Made by a program: the position numbers and the translations under genes. This document shows positions 18,851-27,655 of a stretch of 64,000 bases of DNA, piece by piece. A model generated the notes under the pieces. That model had not been told where the DNA came from. It made no database searches and saw only the letters and a list, made by a program, of their open reading frames with translations. The DNA is from DATHZQ01 sp963823505 (GTDB lineage Bacteria; Actinomycetota; Acidimicrobiia; Spongiisociales; UBA5794). The stretch lies in contig CAWGLY010000007.1 of NCBI GenBank assembly GCA_963823505.1, positions 124,001 to 188,000 on the forward strand, read 5' to 3'. How positions within the stretch are numbered: the stretch's first letter is position 1; the number at the start of each line of letters is the position of its first letter.

Positions 18851-19642
18851 ATGGCGTCCGCCACGTTGCCTGCAGTGCGGAGGGAGCGCATGCTCTCGAT
18901 CATCCGCGACCGCGATTTTGCGCGAGTGGGAGAACTCTCAAACGAGTTTGGGATCTCTGAGGTGACGGTGCGCTCCGACCTCGATCACCTTGAACGAAGA
19001 GGAAGCGTGCGCAGGGTTCATGGTGGAGCGGTCTTTGCGGCGCGCCCCGATCGGCGGGAGCGACCCTTCGAGGAAGAGGCGATCTCTTCGGTCGAAGAGA
19101 AGCGTGCGATCGCACGGTGCGCTGCTGAGATGGTGCAGTCGGGCGACGTCGTGATCCTCGACGTCGGCACGACGTGCTCTGCGCTGGCCAAGGCGATGGC
19201 CGCACGCCAGGACCTCGAGGACGTGGTCGTGGTCACCAACGGCCTCAACATCGCCATCGCCTTCGAGCCCGTCATGCCCAGGTTCTCGGTGGTGGTCACA
19301 GGAGGCACGGTGCGTCCCCTCCAGCACTCGTTGGTCGATCCGTTCGGCGGCCCCGTGCTCGAACGGCTCAACGCCGAGCTGATGTTTCTGGGGTGCAACG
19401 GTGTGGACGTGCGCACCGGCGTCACCAACGTGAACCTTCCGGAAGCCGAGATGAAGCAACGCATGATGCGTTCGGCGCGGCGTACCGTGGCCCTCGCCGA
19501 CGGCTCGAAGGTGGGTGAGACGAGCGTCGCATGGGTGTGCGACATCGATGCACTCGATGCGCTGATCACCGGAAGCTCGGTGTCGCCTGAAGCGATTGCC
19601 GAGCTGGAAGAGCAAGGTCTCGAAGTTTGGGTTGCACGATGA
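18851..19642 (+). CDS. DeoR-family sugar-operon regulator
   Basis: The protein (263 residues from ATG 18851) has a DeoR helix-turn-helix: RRERMLSIIRDRDFARVGELSNEFGI in short parts, then SEVTVRSDLDHLERRG and RRVHGGA. The C-terminal sugar-phosphate-sensing domain shows DVGTTCSALAKAM, VVTNGLNIA and FLGCNGVDVRTGV. DeoR proteins repress carbohydrate operons and are released by a phosphorylated intermediate. The importer and galTK genes immediately downstream are the likely targets. A longer frame exists from 18722; I prefer 18851 because TTGACA at 18816 would start RNA near it and the family begins here. Confidence 0.9.
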   Translation: MASATLPAVRRERMLSIIRDRDFARVGELSNEFGISEVTVRSDLDHLERRGSVRRVHGGAVFAARPDRRERPFEEEAISSVEEKRAIARCAAEMVQSGDVVILDVGTTCSALAKAMAARQDLEDVVVVTNGLNIAIAFEPVMPRFSVVVTGGTVRPLQHSLVDPFGGPVLERLNAELMFLGCNGVDVRTGVTNVNLPEAEMKQRMMRSARRTVALADGSKVGETSVAWVCDIDALDALITGSSVSPEAIAELEEQGLEVWVAR

Positions 19643-19667
19643 CCCGAGGTTCGAAATCCGCTCCACA

Positions 19668-19687
19668 CAAGGAGCGGCGAGAAGTAG
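19668..19687 (+). other. Inverted repeat between regulator and importer genes
   Basis: CCGCTCC (19668-19674) and GGAGCGG (19681-19687) form a perfect 7-bp inverted repeat with a 6-base loop, in the 71-base gap between the DeoR gene and the binding-protein gene. It may be a weak terminator or an operator. Confidence 0.4.
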
Positions 19688-19713
19688 AGACATAATCGAA
19701 AGGAGTCTTCCGA

Positions 19714-21111
19714 GTGAAGAAACCACTTCTACTGCTGCTGATCGTGTTCGCCCTCGTGGCGGCGGCGTGTGGCGGCGACGACGACGCGGCTGACGACGGC
19801 GGCGACACGACGACCACGACACAGGCTGCGACGGAGGAGACAACCGCCCCAACCGAAGCGCCGGCAACGACGACGGCAGCGTCCACCGAAGACACAGAGC
19901 CCATGGACGACGTCACCCTGCGGTGGCGGACCCGACCCGACAACGACGAGGAAGCCGGCGTCTATGCGGCCATCTCGGATGAGCTGACGGCCTCGCTCGA
20001 GGGCGTCACCCTGAGCTACGAGCCGGGCGGTTCCGAGACGGCGGGCTACCAGCAGAACTTGCTGACCGAGCTGGCTGCGGGTACCGCTCCCGACGTGTTT
20101 TGGCTCCCCGGCACGGACATCGCGGACTTCGCCACGCGTGGCGTGATCCTCGACCTTCGTGACCTGGCGGATGCAAGCGGCCACAACGATGCCGACTTCT
20201 ACCCCGGCCCGATGTTCCACCTCACCTTCAACCCGGAGACGGGCAACACGGGTGAGACGCTATGGGGTCTGCCGCGCGACGTTTCGGCATTTAGCTTGTA
20301 CATGAACACGGACCTCATCGCCGAGGCAGGCGTGGACGATCCGCGCGAGCTGGCTGCGGCCGGGAATTGGAACTGGGACACCTTCCGCGAGGTCATCGAC
20401 GGCATCGGCACCTTGGGCGGCGAGGTCGTTGGCTACGGGCAGAGCTCCTGGTGGGGTCCGTATGGCTACTGGATGAACGCCGCCGGTGGCGGCTTCTTCA
20501 ACGACGACCGGAGTGCGTGTGCGCTGGATAGTGACGGCTCGATCGCCGGCATGACCGAACTCGCCGACCTGTACGCCGCTGGCTCCGTCATCCCCTGGGG
20601 TGAGGACGCAGAGGCGCCCTTCCGCGCCGGCAACGTTGGCCTGTTCCAGAACGGTCGCTGGGCAACGCCCGGCATCCGGACCGTCGATTTCAACTGGGAC
20701 GTCGTGAAGCTGCCTGAAGGTCCGGCTGGCCCGTCCAACTGGCTCTTCTGGGGCGCCTACGTGGTCAATGCCAATACCGAGAATCCCGAAGCAGCATGGA
20801 AGCTCGTCGAGGCATTGACAACCGCTGATGTGCAAGCCCAGGTCGCCGAGCTCGGTGCCAACATCCCCAGCCGGGTGAGCCAGGATGCACTCGATGCCTT
20901 CCTGACCTTCACCCCGCCGGACAACAACCAGGCGTTCCTCGACGGGCTCGCCGAGAACCCTGCCACCGAAGGCCCGCTGTGGGCCGGAAGCTGGCCGGAG
21001 TACGTGTCCATCATGGATGCCGAGATTGGTGCAGTGGTCACCGGCGCAACGTCGGTCGATGACTTCGCCGCCAACATCTGCGGCTTGACCGCTTCAGCCT
21101 TCTCCGGCTGA
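19714..21111 (+). CDS. Sugar ABC transporter substrate-binding lipoprotein
   Basis: The 465-residue protein has a short basic start, a hydrophobic core and a lipobox VAAAC with Cys ~19, so it is lipid-anchored outside the membrane. An acidic, Thr-rich linker to ~residue 65 follows, then an extracellular sugar-binding fold (family 1 type): ELAAGTAPDVFWLPG, NTDLIAEAGV, FRAGNVGLFQNGRW. The ligand is not readable from sequence, but galT/galK downstream point to a galactose-containing sugar. GTG 19714 is preceded by AAAGGAG. A strong hairpin follows the stop, so this gene is likely expressed above the permeases. Confidence 0.9.
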   Translation: MKKPLLLLLIVFALVAAACGGDDDAADDGGDTTTTTQAATEETTAPTEAPATTTAASTEDTEPMDDVTLRWRTRPDNDEEAGVYAAISDELTASLEGVTLSYEPGGSETAGYQQNLLTELAAGTAPDVFWLPGTDIADFATRGVILDLRDLADASGHNDADFYPGPMFHLTFNPETGNTGETLWGLPRDVSAFSLYMNTDLIAEAGVDDPRELAAAGNWNWDTFREVIDGIGTLGGEVVGYGQSSWWGPYGYWMNAAGGGFFNDDRSACALDSDGSIAGMTELADLYAAGSVIPWGEDAEAPFRAGNVGLFQNGRWATPGIRTVDFNWDVVKLPEGPAGPSNWLFWGAYVVNANTENPEAAWKLVEALTTADVQAQVAELGANIPSRVSQDALDAFLTFTPPDNNQAFLDGLAENPATEGPLWAGSWPEYVSIMDAEIGAVVTGATSVDDFAANICGLTASAFSG

Positions 21112-21124
21112 GTTGACCATCCGA

Positions 21125-21150
21125 GGGGCCGGGCCTCGTGGCCCGGCCCC
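21125..21150 (+). terminator. Perfect 11-bp hairpin after the binding-protein gene
   Basis: GGGGCCGGGCC (21125-21135) pairs exactly with GGCCCGGCCCC (21140-21150) around a TCGT loop. It lies between the binding-protein gene and the permease genes. Such intercistronic hairpins usually stop part of the transcription or stabilise the upstream RNA, giving more binding protein than permease. Confidence 0.7.
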
Positions 21151-21232
21151 ACGGAGCCTGCTGGGTGGGCGCCGTGCAAGGGCGCGGCTCGTCATCTCCA
21201 GCTAGCTTCGGCGCACACCCGGGAGGACCATC

Positions 21233-22807
21233 GTGACGACCGAAGTCGAGACCCCAGCCCGAGCGCCAACCGCGGGGCAACCGCAGCCGGCGTGGCTCAA
21301 GCCGCTGGCGGCGTGGCAAGCGGTATTTGCGATAGCCATGGCCGTTCTCGTCGTCCTGATCGTGATCAAACGTGGCGTCGTCATCGATGGCACTCCCCGG
21401 CTGTTGGCCATCACCGTGTTTGGTCTCGCCGCGATCTTTGCGGCGCTCAGTGTGTCGTGGCTGCTTGCCGTGCATCATCGTGGACGGCTCGCGGCGTTCA
21501 TACTGAACATGCTGCTCGCCGTGGGCGCGGGGTTCATAGCCCTGCAGGAGATGGACATCTTCAACGGCCTCGATGCGGTGGGGGAGAGATTCCCCAGCGC
21601 GCTCCCGTTCCTGGCCCTCATCGCGGTTGGGTGGCTCATCTCGGGATGGAGCGGCCGCCTGGGCACCAGAGCTGCCAAGGCTCTGAAGCTTGCTGCGCGT
21701 TGGCTCGTGATCATCGGCGCCGCCTTCATGCTGCTCGCCGTTGGCCTGCTCCCCGGCATACTCGAGTTCTTGCGGCGCATCGTGCAGCCCGCTGCGTTGA
21801 TCCCGGCTGCCATCGCCGTCGTCGGCGGCTTCTGGACTCGGCTCTTGTGGAGCGACGATGCGACCCGTGCCTTCGGTTCCACCAAGGCTCAGATGGAAGT
21901 GCTCGAGGGCATCACCTTCGTGGCCCCCAACGTGCTGGGTTTCCTGGCGTTCCTCGCCGGGCCGCTCGTCATCTCGCTGTTCGTCTCATTCACCGATTGG
22001 GACGGCTTGGGCGAGGCCAGCGTCATCTGGTTCACCAACTACACGGACCTCCTCTCTGACCCCTTCTTCCTGAAGTCGGTCCGCAACATCCTGTACTTCG
22101 GGATCCTGGCGGTTCCGCTCTCCGTCTTGCCCGCGTTGGGCCTCGCGGTGCTGCTCAACTTGAAGCTGCCCGGCATGAAGGTCTTCCGGGCGCTCTATTT
22201 CCTGCCCGCCGTGGCGGGCGTGGTTGGCGTGGCGCTCATCTGGAAGCAGCTCTACAACGCCACGATCGGCTACATCAACTATGCGATCCTGCGGCTGACC
22301 GACTTCATCAACCTGGTGCCGGGGCTCGACTTCGAAGCGTGGCAACCCCAGTGGCTTTCCAGCCCGTCCACCGCGATGATCTCAATGGTCATCGTCTTCT
22401 CGTTCTCGACGATCGGCCTCAACACCGTGCTGTTCTTGGCTGGGCTGCAGGGGCTTCCGCCTGTGCTGTATGAAGCAGCGGAGATCGATGGCGCGGGTCC
22501 CTGGTCGAAGTTCCGGAGGATCACCGTGCCGCTGCTGGCGCCTACCACCGTGTTCGTCGTCATCACCACGACGATCCTGGCGCTGCAACTGTTCTCGGAG
22601 CCGTTCATCCTCAATGCTCCGCAGCTGTCGCCGAATGGCCCCGACAACGCAACGCTCACCCCAGTCATCTACCTCTACCAGAACGCTTTCGAGCGTTTCA
22701 ACCAGGGGTACGCCTCGGCCATCGGCTGGGTGCTGTTCCTGCTGATCTTTGCGATCACGCTCATCTACTTCCGAACCCAGCGCGACAAGGGGGTGTTGAG
22801 CACATGA
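21233..22807 (+). CDS. MalF-like sugar ABC permease with extra N-terminal helices
   Basis: The 524-residue protein is longer than a usual MalF-like permease (~300). The first ~215 residues hold about six hydrophobic helices (e.g. VFAIAMAVLVVLIVI, FILNMLLAVGAGFIAL, VIIGAAFMLLAVGLLPGI). The typical permease core follows, with the EAA loop YEAAEIDGAGPWSKFRRITVP (read in two parts) that contacts the ATPase. GTG 21233 has GGGAGGA upstream. It overlaps the next permease by ATGA. No ATPase gene is present, so a shared MsiK-type ATPase elsewhere is likely (inference). Confidence 0.9.
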   Translation: MTTEVETPARAPTAGQPQPAWLKPLAAWQAVFAIAMAVLVVLIVIKRGVVIDGTPRLLAITVFGLAAIFAALSVSWLLAVHHRGRLAAFILNMLLAVGAGFIALQEMDIFNGLDAVGERFPSALPFLALIAVGWLISGWSGRLGTRAAKALKLAARWLVIIGAAFMLLAVGLLPGILEFLRRIVQPAALIPAAIAVVGGFWTRLLWSDDATRAFGSTKAQMEVLEGITFVAPNVLGFLAFLAGPLVISLFVSFTDWDGLGEASVIWFTNYTDLLSDPFFLKSVRNILYFGILAVPLSVLPALGLAVLLNLKLPGMKVFRALYFLPAVAGVVGVALIWKQLYNATIGYINYAILRLTDFINLVPGLDFEAWQPQWLSSPSTAMISMVIVFSFSTIGLNTVLFLAGLQGLPPVLYEAAEIDGAGPWSKFRRITVPLLAPTTVFVVITTTILALQLFSEPFILNAPQLSPNGPDNATLTPVIYLYQNAFERFNQGYASAIGWVLFLLIFAITLIYFRTQRDKGVLST

Positions 22808-24042
22808 CGGCGCAACGGACCGAGATCCAGCTCCAGGCGCAAGCAGCTCGCCGCAAACGTCGGGAGCGTACATTCATCGGCCGCGCCTTCATCTACCTCT
22901 TCCTCGCCGGCTTTGCGGCGATCATGGTGTTCCCCTTCGTGTACATGGCGGCGTCGGCGCTCAAGACGCCCGAAGACACCTTCCGCTACCCGCCGAAGAT
23001 CTTGCCCCGCGTCCCCGAAACGCTTGCGGTCGACGGTGAGGAGCTCCCGGTCTACAGCCTTCCCGTCGACGGAAGCGATCGGGACGTGGTCCTCGCCGAG
23101 ACAGGAATCGAAGCCGGGGTGTTCGTCGACCCGGCCGACCCGGAGACCGTCGTGGTCGCTTGGCCGCTTGCGTTGGTCGAGCCCACGGGCAAGACCGTGT
23201 CGCTGGCCGGCGAAGACGTTGAGGTGTTTCTCGTGCCGGTTGGTACCGAGACCCAGGAGCTGGCGCTGCAACGTGGCACCGTGGTCGGTCGCTTCGTCGA
23301 CCAGAACGACGCCAGCATCGAGACCTATGAGGTCGTCCGCACCGCCCCGGCTGCAGAGACCGTCAGCGCCCGCTGGGAGAACTTCTCTGACGTGCTCGAT
23401 CGTCCGGCGATGGACCGCGCCCTGTCCAACACCATCCTCGTGACTGCTCTCGTCGTCATCGGGGTGCTCTTCACGTCGATCATGGGTGGCTATGCGTTCG
23501 CCCGCATCAACTTCCCTGGGCGGGATGCGGTCTTCCTTGCCTACCTGGGCTCGATCATGATTCCGTTCATCGTGGTGATCGTGCCGCTGTTCCAGTTCAT
23601 GGTGGCACTCGACTGGATCGACCACCTCGGCGTGCTCGTGTGGCCGTTCGTATTCAATGCCTACGGCACGTTCTTGATGCGGCAGTTCTTCACCGGCATC
23701 CCGATCGAACTCGAAGAGGCCGCCATCATCGACGGCGCCAAGCGGTGGCGAATCCTCTGGGGGATCTACGTACCGCTTTCGTGGCCAGCAGTGGCGACGC
23801 TCGGCACCTTCATTTTCCTCTACGCGTGGAACTCGTTTGTGTGGCCGCTGGTTGCGATCAACACGGCCAACACGGAGGAGTACGTGCTGACCATCGCGCT
23901 TCGCAACCTCGGTGGTCAGGCCGTCGAGAGTCCCAACCTGATCTTTGCGGGCATAGTCATCGCCGTGGTAGTGCCGATGGCGATCTTCGTCGCGGCCCAG
24001 CGCTACTTCGTGGAGAATGTTGCGACGTCCGGCATCAAGTGA
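22804..24042 (+). CDS. MalG-like sugar ABC permease with large extracytoplasmic insertion
   Basis: The 412-residue protein has helix 1 at ~23-47 and the remaining five helices after ~residue 210. The EAA loop is EEAAIIDGAKRWRILW and the C-terminal end is that of MalG-type permeases. Between helices 1 and 2 there are ~140 residues of soluble, acidic beta-rich sequence (DGEELPVYSLPVDGS, GEDVEVFLVPVG), whereas relatives have a short loop of ~40. By topology this loop lies outside the membrane, where it could contact the binding protein. ATG 22804 overlaps the upstream stop. Confidence 0.9.
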   Translation: MTAQRTEIQLQAQAARRKRRERTFIGRAFIYLFLAGFAAIMVFPFVYMAASALKTPEDTFRYPPKILPRVPETLAVDGEELPVYSLPVDGSDRDVVLAETGIEAGVFVDPADPETVVVAWPLALVEPTGKTVSLAGEDVEVFLVPVGTETQELALQRGTVVGRFVDQNDASIETYEVVRTAPAAETVSARWENFSDVLDRPAMDRALSNTILVTALVVIGVLFTSIMGGYAFARINFPGRDAVFLAYLGSIMIPFIVVIVPLFQFMVALDWIDHLGVLVWPFVFNAYGTFLMRQFFTGIPIELEEAAIIDGAKRWRILWGIYVPLSWPAVATLGTFIFLYAWNSFVWPLVAINTANTEEYVLTIALRNLGGQAVESPNLIFAGIVIAVVVPMAIFVAAQRYFVENVATSGIK

Positions 24043-24067
24043 CCGACCTGTCTGAGCTGGGCTCGTC

Positions 24068-25081
24068 ATGATGCAGGTCCCGCATCGCCGTCGGAACGCG
24101 CTCACCGGTGAATGGGTGCTCGTCTCGGCGGGGCGGACCAGCCGACCCTGGCAGGGAAGCACCGAGGCGCCGCCGCCCGCCGCCCGGCCTGCGTACGATC
24201 CAGGCTGCTACCTGTGTCCCGGCAATACCCGCGCCAGCGGTGAGACCAACCCCAAGTACCGGGACACGTTCGTGTTCACCAACGACTTTGCAGCGCTGCG
24301 GCCGGACGCCGGTAGTGACGTGATCGACGACGGTCTTTTGCGCGCTGAGGCGCAAGCAGGGAATTGTCGAGTGATCTGCTACTCGCCGAGGCACGACCTC
24401 GACATGGCGTCGATGACACAAGAGGAGATCCGCACCGTCGTGGATCTTTGGGCGAACCAGACCGAGGAGCTGTCGCAAACCTACCGGTGGGTGCAGGTGT
24501 TCGAGAATCGTGGGCCGGCGATGGGTGCCTCCAACCCCCATCCCCACGGTCAGATCTGGTCCGGTACTGCTCTTCCCGGGGAGCCGGCGAAAGAGGACGT
24601 GCAGCAGCGGGAGCATTTCGCAACCAACGGGACCCTGCTCCTTCTCGACTACCTCGGGCAGGAGCTTGGTGGCGAGCGCGTTGTTGCCACAACGGACTCC
24701 TGGGTGGCTCTGGTGCCCTTCTGGGCAGTGTGGCCGTTCGAGCTTCTCGTGCTGCCCCGACGCAGCGTGCAGACCATTCCGGCTCTCGAGAGCGACGAGC
24801 GCGATGGGCTCGCCGAGCTGCTGGGCGACGTGCTCGGTCGCTACGACCGCGTCTTCGATCATCCCTTCCCGTACTCGATGGGCTGGCACGGAGCCCCTCG
24901 CCCTGCAGGTGAGCATCCGCACTGGCAACTCCATGCGCACCTCTACCCGCCACTGCTGCGTTCCGCCACCGTGCGCAAGTACATGGTCGGGTACGAGCTC
25001 CTCGCCGAAGCGCAACGAGACGTGACTGCGGAGGGGGTTGCCGCCAGGCTTCGCGACCTGGGCAGCGGCGCAGATGCGTGA
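24068..25081 (+). CDS. galT: Galactose-1-phosphate uridylyltransferase
   Basis: GalT exchanges galactose-1-phosphate with UDP-glucose in the Leloir pathway. The 337-residue protein has the zinc-site Cys pair in CYLCPGN, the active-site motif NPHPHGQIW (the His after HPH carries the uridylyl group), and the C-terminal HWQLHAHLYPPLLRS with further metal/substrate His residues. Start is ATG 24068 or 24071. It follows the permease gene by 25 bases and overlaps galK by 8 bases. galE and galM are not in the window. Confidence 0.95.
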   Translation: MMQVPHRRRNALTGEWVLVSAGRTSRPWQGSTEAPPPAARPAYDPGCYLCPGNTRASGETNPKYRDTFVFTNDFAALRPDAGSDVIDDGLLRAEAQAGNCRVICYSPRHDLDMASMTQEEIRTVVDLWANQTEELSQTYRWVQVFENRGPAMGASNPHPHGQIWSGTALPGEPAKEDVQQREHFATNGTLLLLDYLGQELGGERVVATTDSWVALVPFWAVWPFELLVLPRRSVQTIPALESDERDGLAELLGDVLGRYDRVFDHPFPYSMGWHGAPRPAGEHPHWQLHAHLYPPLLRSATVRKYMVGYELLAEAQRDVTAEGVAARLRDLGSGADA

Positions 25082-26186
25082 AGAGGTCGTCGCGGCATTT
25101 CGCCATCTCACTGAGAACGCCCCGGCCGTCATGGTCCGCTCGCCGGGTCGCATCAATCTCATCGGTGACCACACGGACTACAACGACGGGTTCGTCTTGC
25201 CGGCGGCGATCGAGCACGCCACTTGGCTTGCTGCAGGCCCGCGCGACGATCGTGTGATCCGGATGCTCTCGCTCGAGGAAGGATCCGCCACGATCAGCCT
25301 CGACGGGCTGACGCCGAGATCCGACTGGACCGACTACATCACCGGCACCATCTGGGCAATGGGCGCATCGCTGGAGGTTGGCTTCGACCTGGTCGTCGGG
25401 ACCGAGATTCCTGTGGGAGCCGGCTTGTCATCTTCGGCCGCCCTCGAGGTGGGGGTTGCCCGTATCGTCGCCGGTCTATCTGGCAATGAATGGAATCCGC
25501 TGGCCGCCGCCCGCGCAGGTCAGAAAGCGGAGAACGACTTCGTCGGCATGCCGTGCGGGATCATGGACCAGCTGATTGTTGCCACGGCGCGTGCGGGTGC
25601 GGCAAGCCTGATCGATTGCAGGACTCTGACCTCGACCCCCGCCAGGATTCCCCAAGACGTCGTCGTCGTCATCCTCGACACGAGCACACGGCGTTCGCTG
25701 GTGGGCTCCGAGTACGCCGACCGCAGGGCGGCGTGCGAGCGTGCTGCAGCCCGGATCGGTGTCGCCGCGCTGCGAGATGCAACGATGGAGATGGTGATCT
25801 CAGCGGAGCTCGATCCCGTGGACCGCCGGCGCGCCGCCCACGTGGTCTCCGAGAACGCGCGGACCCAATCCATGGCGGCCGCCCTGGAAGCCGGGGATGT
25901 CGTCCGGGCAGGTGTCTTGATGGACGAAAGCCATGCCAGCCTGCGCGATGACTTTGCGGTATCGAGCGACGCGCTCGATGCCATGACGGCAACGGCGCGG
26001 AGTCAGCGCGGATGCCACGGGGCGCGGGTCACCGGGGCTGGGTTTGCCGGGTGTGCGGTTGCGCTGGTCGACGACGCCGAGCTCGAGAACTTCCTGGGGG
26101 ACGTCGAGGTGGAATATCGGTCCGCAACCGGGTTGCAGGCTGTCCTCTACCCCACAAGGCCGGCCGCCGGCGCACAGCTGTGGTGA
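25074..26186 (+). CDS. galK: Galactokinase
   Basis: GalK phosphorylates galactose at C1 with ATP. The 370-residue GHMP kinase shows the galactokinase signature SPGRINLIGDHTDYNDGFVLP (in two overlapping pieces near residue 22), the ATP loop PVGAGLSSSAAL, the catalytic Asp region MPCGIMDQ, and the third GHMP motif ARVTGAGFAGCAVAL. ATG 25074 overlaps the end of galT; a longer frame from 25038 would intrude further into galT. It ends the importer-galT-galK operon. Confidence 0.95.
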   Translation: MREEVVAAFRHLTENAPAVMVRSPGRINLIGDHTDYNDGFVLPAAIEHATWLAAGPRDDRVIRMLSLEEGSATISLDGLTPRSDWTDYITGTIWAMGASLEVGFDLVVGTEIPVGAGLSSSAALEVGVARIVAGLSGNEWNPLAAARAGQKAENDFVGMPCGIMDQLIVATARAGAASLIDCRTLTSTPARIPQDVVVVILDTSTRRSLVGSEYADRRAACERAAARIGVAALRDATMEMVISAELDPVDRRRAAHVVSENARTQSMAAALEAGDVVRAGVLMDESHASLRDDFAVSSDALDAMTATARSQRGCHGARVTGAGFAGCAVALVDDAELENFLGDVEVEYRSATGLQAVLYPTRPAAGAQLW

Positions 26187-26199
26187 CGGCGCCGCGCCT

Positions 26200-26340
26200 G
26201 CGGTGCCGCCGCTGCTGGCGTCGCTGTTTCCTGTCGAACCGTTCGACGCCAACATCCTGAACGAGTATCGCGCCTGCTGGACTCGTCCGGGGGGGTGATG
26301 CGCGGCATGCTCAACTGGTACCGGGGGCGGCTCGCGACCG
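26200..26340 (+). pseudogene. Alpha/beta hydrolase (epoxide-hydrolase-like) relic
   Basis: Just after galK, one frame reads NILNEYRACWTRPGG and stops; the neighbouring frame continues as MRGMLNWYRG. The combination YRxxWxxPG-(V)xxMLNWYR is the cap-domain segment of epoxide hydrolases and related alpha/beta hydrolases. No catalytic part remains. It is a short frameshifted fragment of a lost gene, in a 287-base gap that has nothing else I can name. Confidence 0.6.
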
Positions 26341-26473
26341 CTCGCTGCCGCCCTGTGCAGCGACGTCTCCGTTCGTGCGATCGAGGAGTGCGGGCATGCT
26401 CCGCACCGCGAACAGCCCGGCGTTGTGGCTGGCATGGTGCTTGCCGCACTGGCGTGACTGCCCTCGACGCACC

Positions 26474-27655
26474 TCAGTCGACGAGGACGTGTACTGCTTG
26501 GGGCGAGCGGTATTCGTGGCCGCGGTAGACCACCGGCGTTGCCGGGTCGAGCCGCACGCGCGGGAAACGGGCGATCAGCTTGCCGATGGCGACCCGGAGT
26601 TGCACTCGGGCAAAGTGGTGGCCGATGCAGTAGTGCGGGCCCGTAGCAAAGGACATGTGGGTGCGTCGCGGCCGGTGGATGTCGAAGTCGTCCGCGGTGG
26701 GTCCCCAAATGGCACGGTCGCGGTTGGCGGAGGCCACCACGAGGATGACCCTGGCGCCGCCGGGTAGCTCCTGCCCGCCGAGGTCCGTCCCCGGCTTGAC
26801 GCCTCGCAGCAGGTTCCCGATGGGTGCCGTCCACCGCAGACCTTCCTCGACGGCGGCTGCTGCCAGCGTCGGGTCCTTCCGCACGGCGGCGAGTTGCGCC
26901 GGGTGGCTCAGCAGGCGGTCGGCGATGGTGGCGCCACCGTGGGCAGGTTCCTGGAGGCCGCCGAGGAGCACCAGCTTGAGCGAGGGCATCGCCCACGCCA
27001 GCCGCTCATCGAGCGGGCCGTCGACTGCGTGGACCAGGTTGGACAGCATGCCGCCGTCGGGAGCGGCGAGGACTTGCTCGAAGCGAGGCCGCAACGTTGC
27101 GTCGATCTCGGCGCCGACAGCCTCGCAGAGCGACGTCTTCACGGGGTCGTTCTCATAGTTCGACACCCCGGCCGCAAGCCCTGCGAACCACCGCACCAGC
27201 GTCACCACGTCCACCAGGTCGGCGATCCCGACGGCGGAGGCCAGGGAGAGCACGGAGATCGGCTCGAAGTAGTCGTGGACCAGCTCTGCGGCGCCGACTG
27301 CTTCGATGGCGTCGAGACGGTCGTCGCACAGCCGTTCGAAGACGGCAGGCATCGTGGCTTCGACGGCGCGGGGCCGCAGCGTCGGGTCGAAGGGTCGCCT
27401 GCGTTGCTTGGCGGGTTCGCCGTCGGTCGTCATCATCGACACTCCGCCAAGGGCCCGGTCGGTAGGGGAGTCGGCGACGTGCGCCGGGAAGCGGTCAGGG
27501 TCGGTGCACGCCGCATCGACGTCGTCCCAGCGGGTGACCATCCACACGTCCATGCTGGGCACGTAGGCGACGGGAGCGTGTCTGCGGAGCTCGGCGTAGA
27601 TGGGGTACGGATCCCGCTCGAGATCGACGACGGCGATGCCGGCAGGTTCGATCAC
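26474..27655 (-). CDS. Cytochrome P450
   Basis: The 393-residue soluble bacterial P450 shows the heme-binding loop FATGPHYCIGHHFAR with Cys as thiolate ligand, the ExxR pair in EEGLRWTAP, and the PRRTHMSFATG approach. The I-helix reads LLGGLQEPAHGG, where most P450s have AGxD/ETT. The acid is kept as Glu, but the following Thr is replaced by Pro, so oxygen activation may be unusual. GTG 27655 overlaps the Rieske stop (GTGA), indicating a coupled electron donor. The longer open frame to 27856 runs through the Rieske gene and is not used. Confidence 0.92.
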   Translation of the reverse strand: MIEPAGIAVVDLERDPYPIYAELRRHAPVAYVPSMDVWMVTRWDDVDAACTDPDRFPAHVADSPTDRALGGVSMMTTDGEPAKQRRRPFDPTLRPRAVEATMPAVFERLCDDRLDAIEAVGAAELVHDYFEPISVLSLASAVGIADLVDVVTLVRWFAGLAAGVSNYENDPVKTSLCEAVGAEIDATLRPRFEQVLAAPDGGMLSNLVHAVDGPLDERLAWAMPSLKLVLLGGLQEPAHGGATIADRLLSHPAQLAAVRKDPTLAAAAVEEGLRWTAPIGNLLRGVKPGTDLGGQELPGGARVILVVASANRDRAIWGPTADDFDIHRPRRTHMSFATGPHYCIGHHFARVQLRVAIGKLIARFPRVRLDPATPVVYRGHEYRSPQAVHVLVD

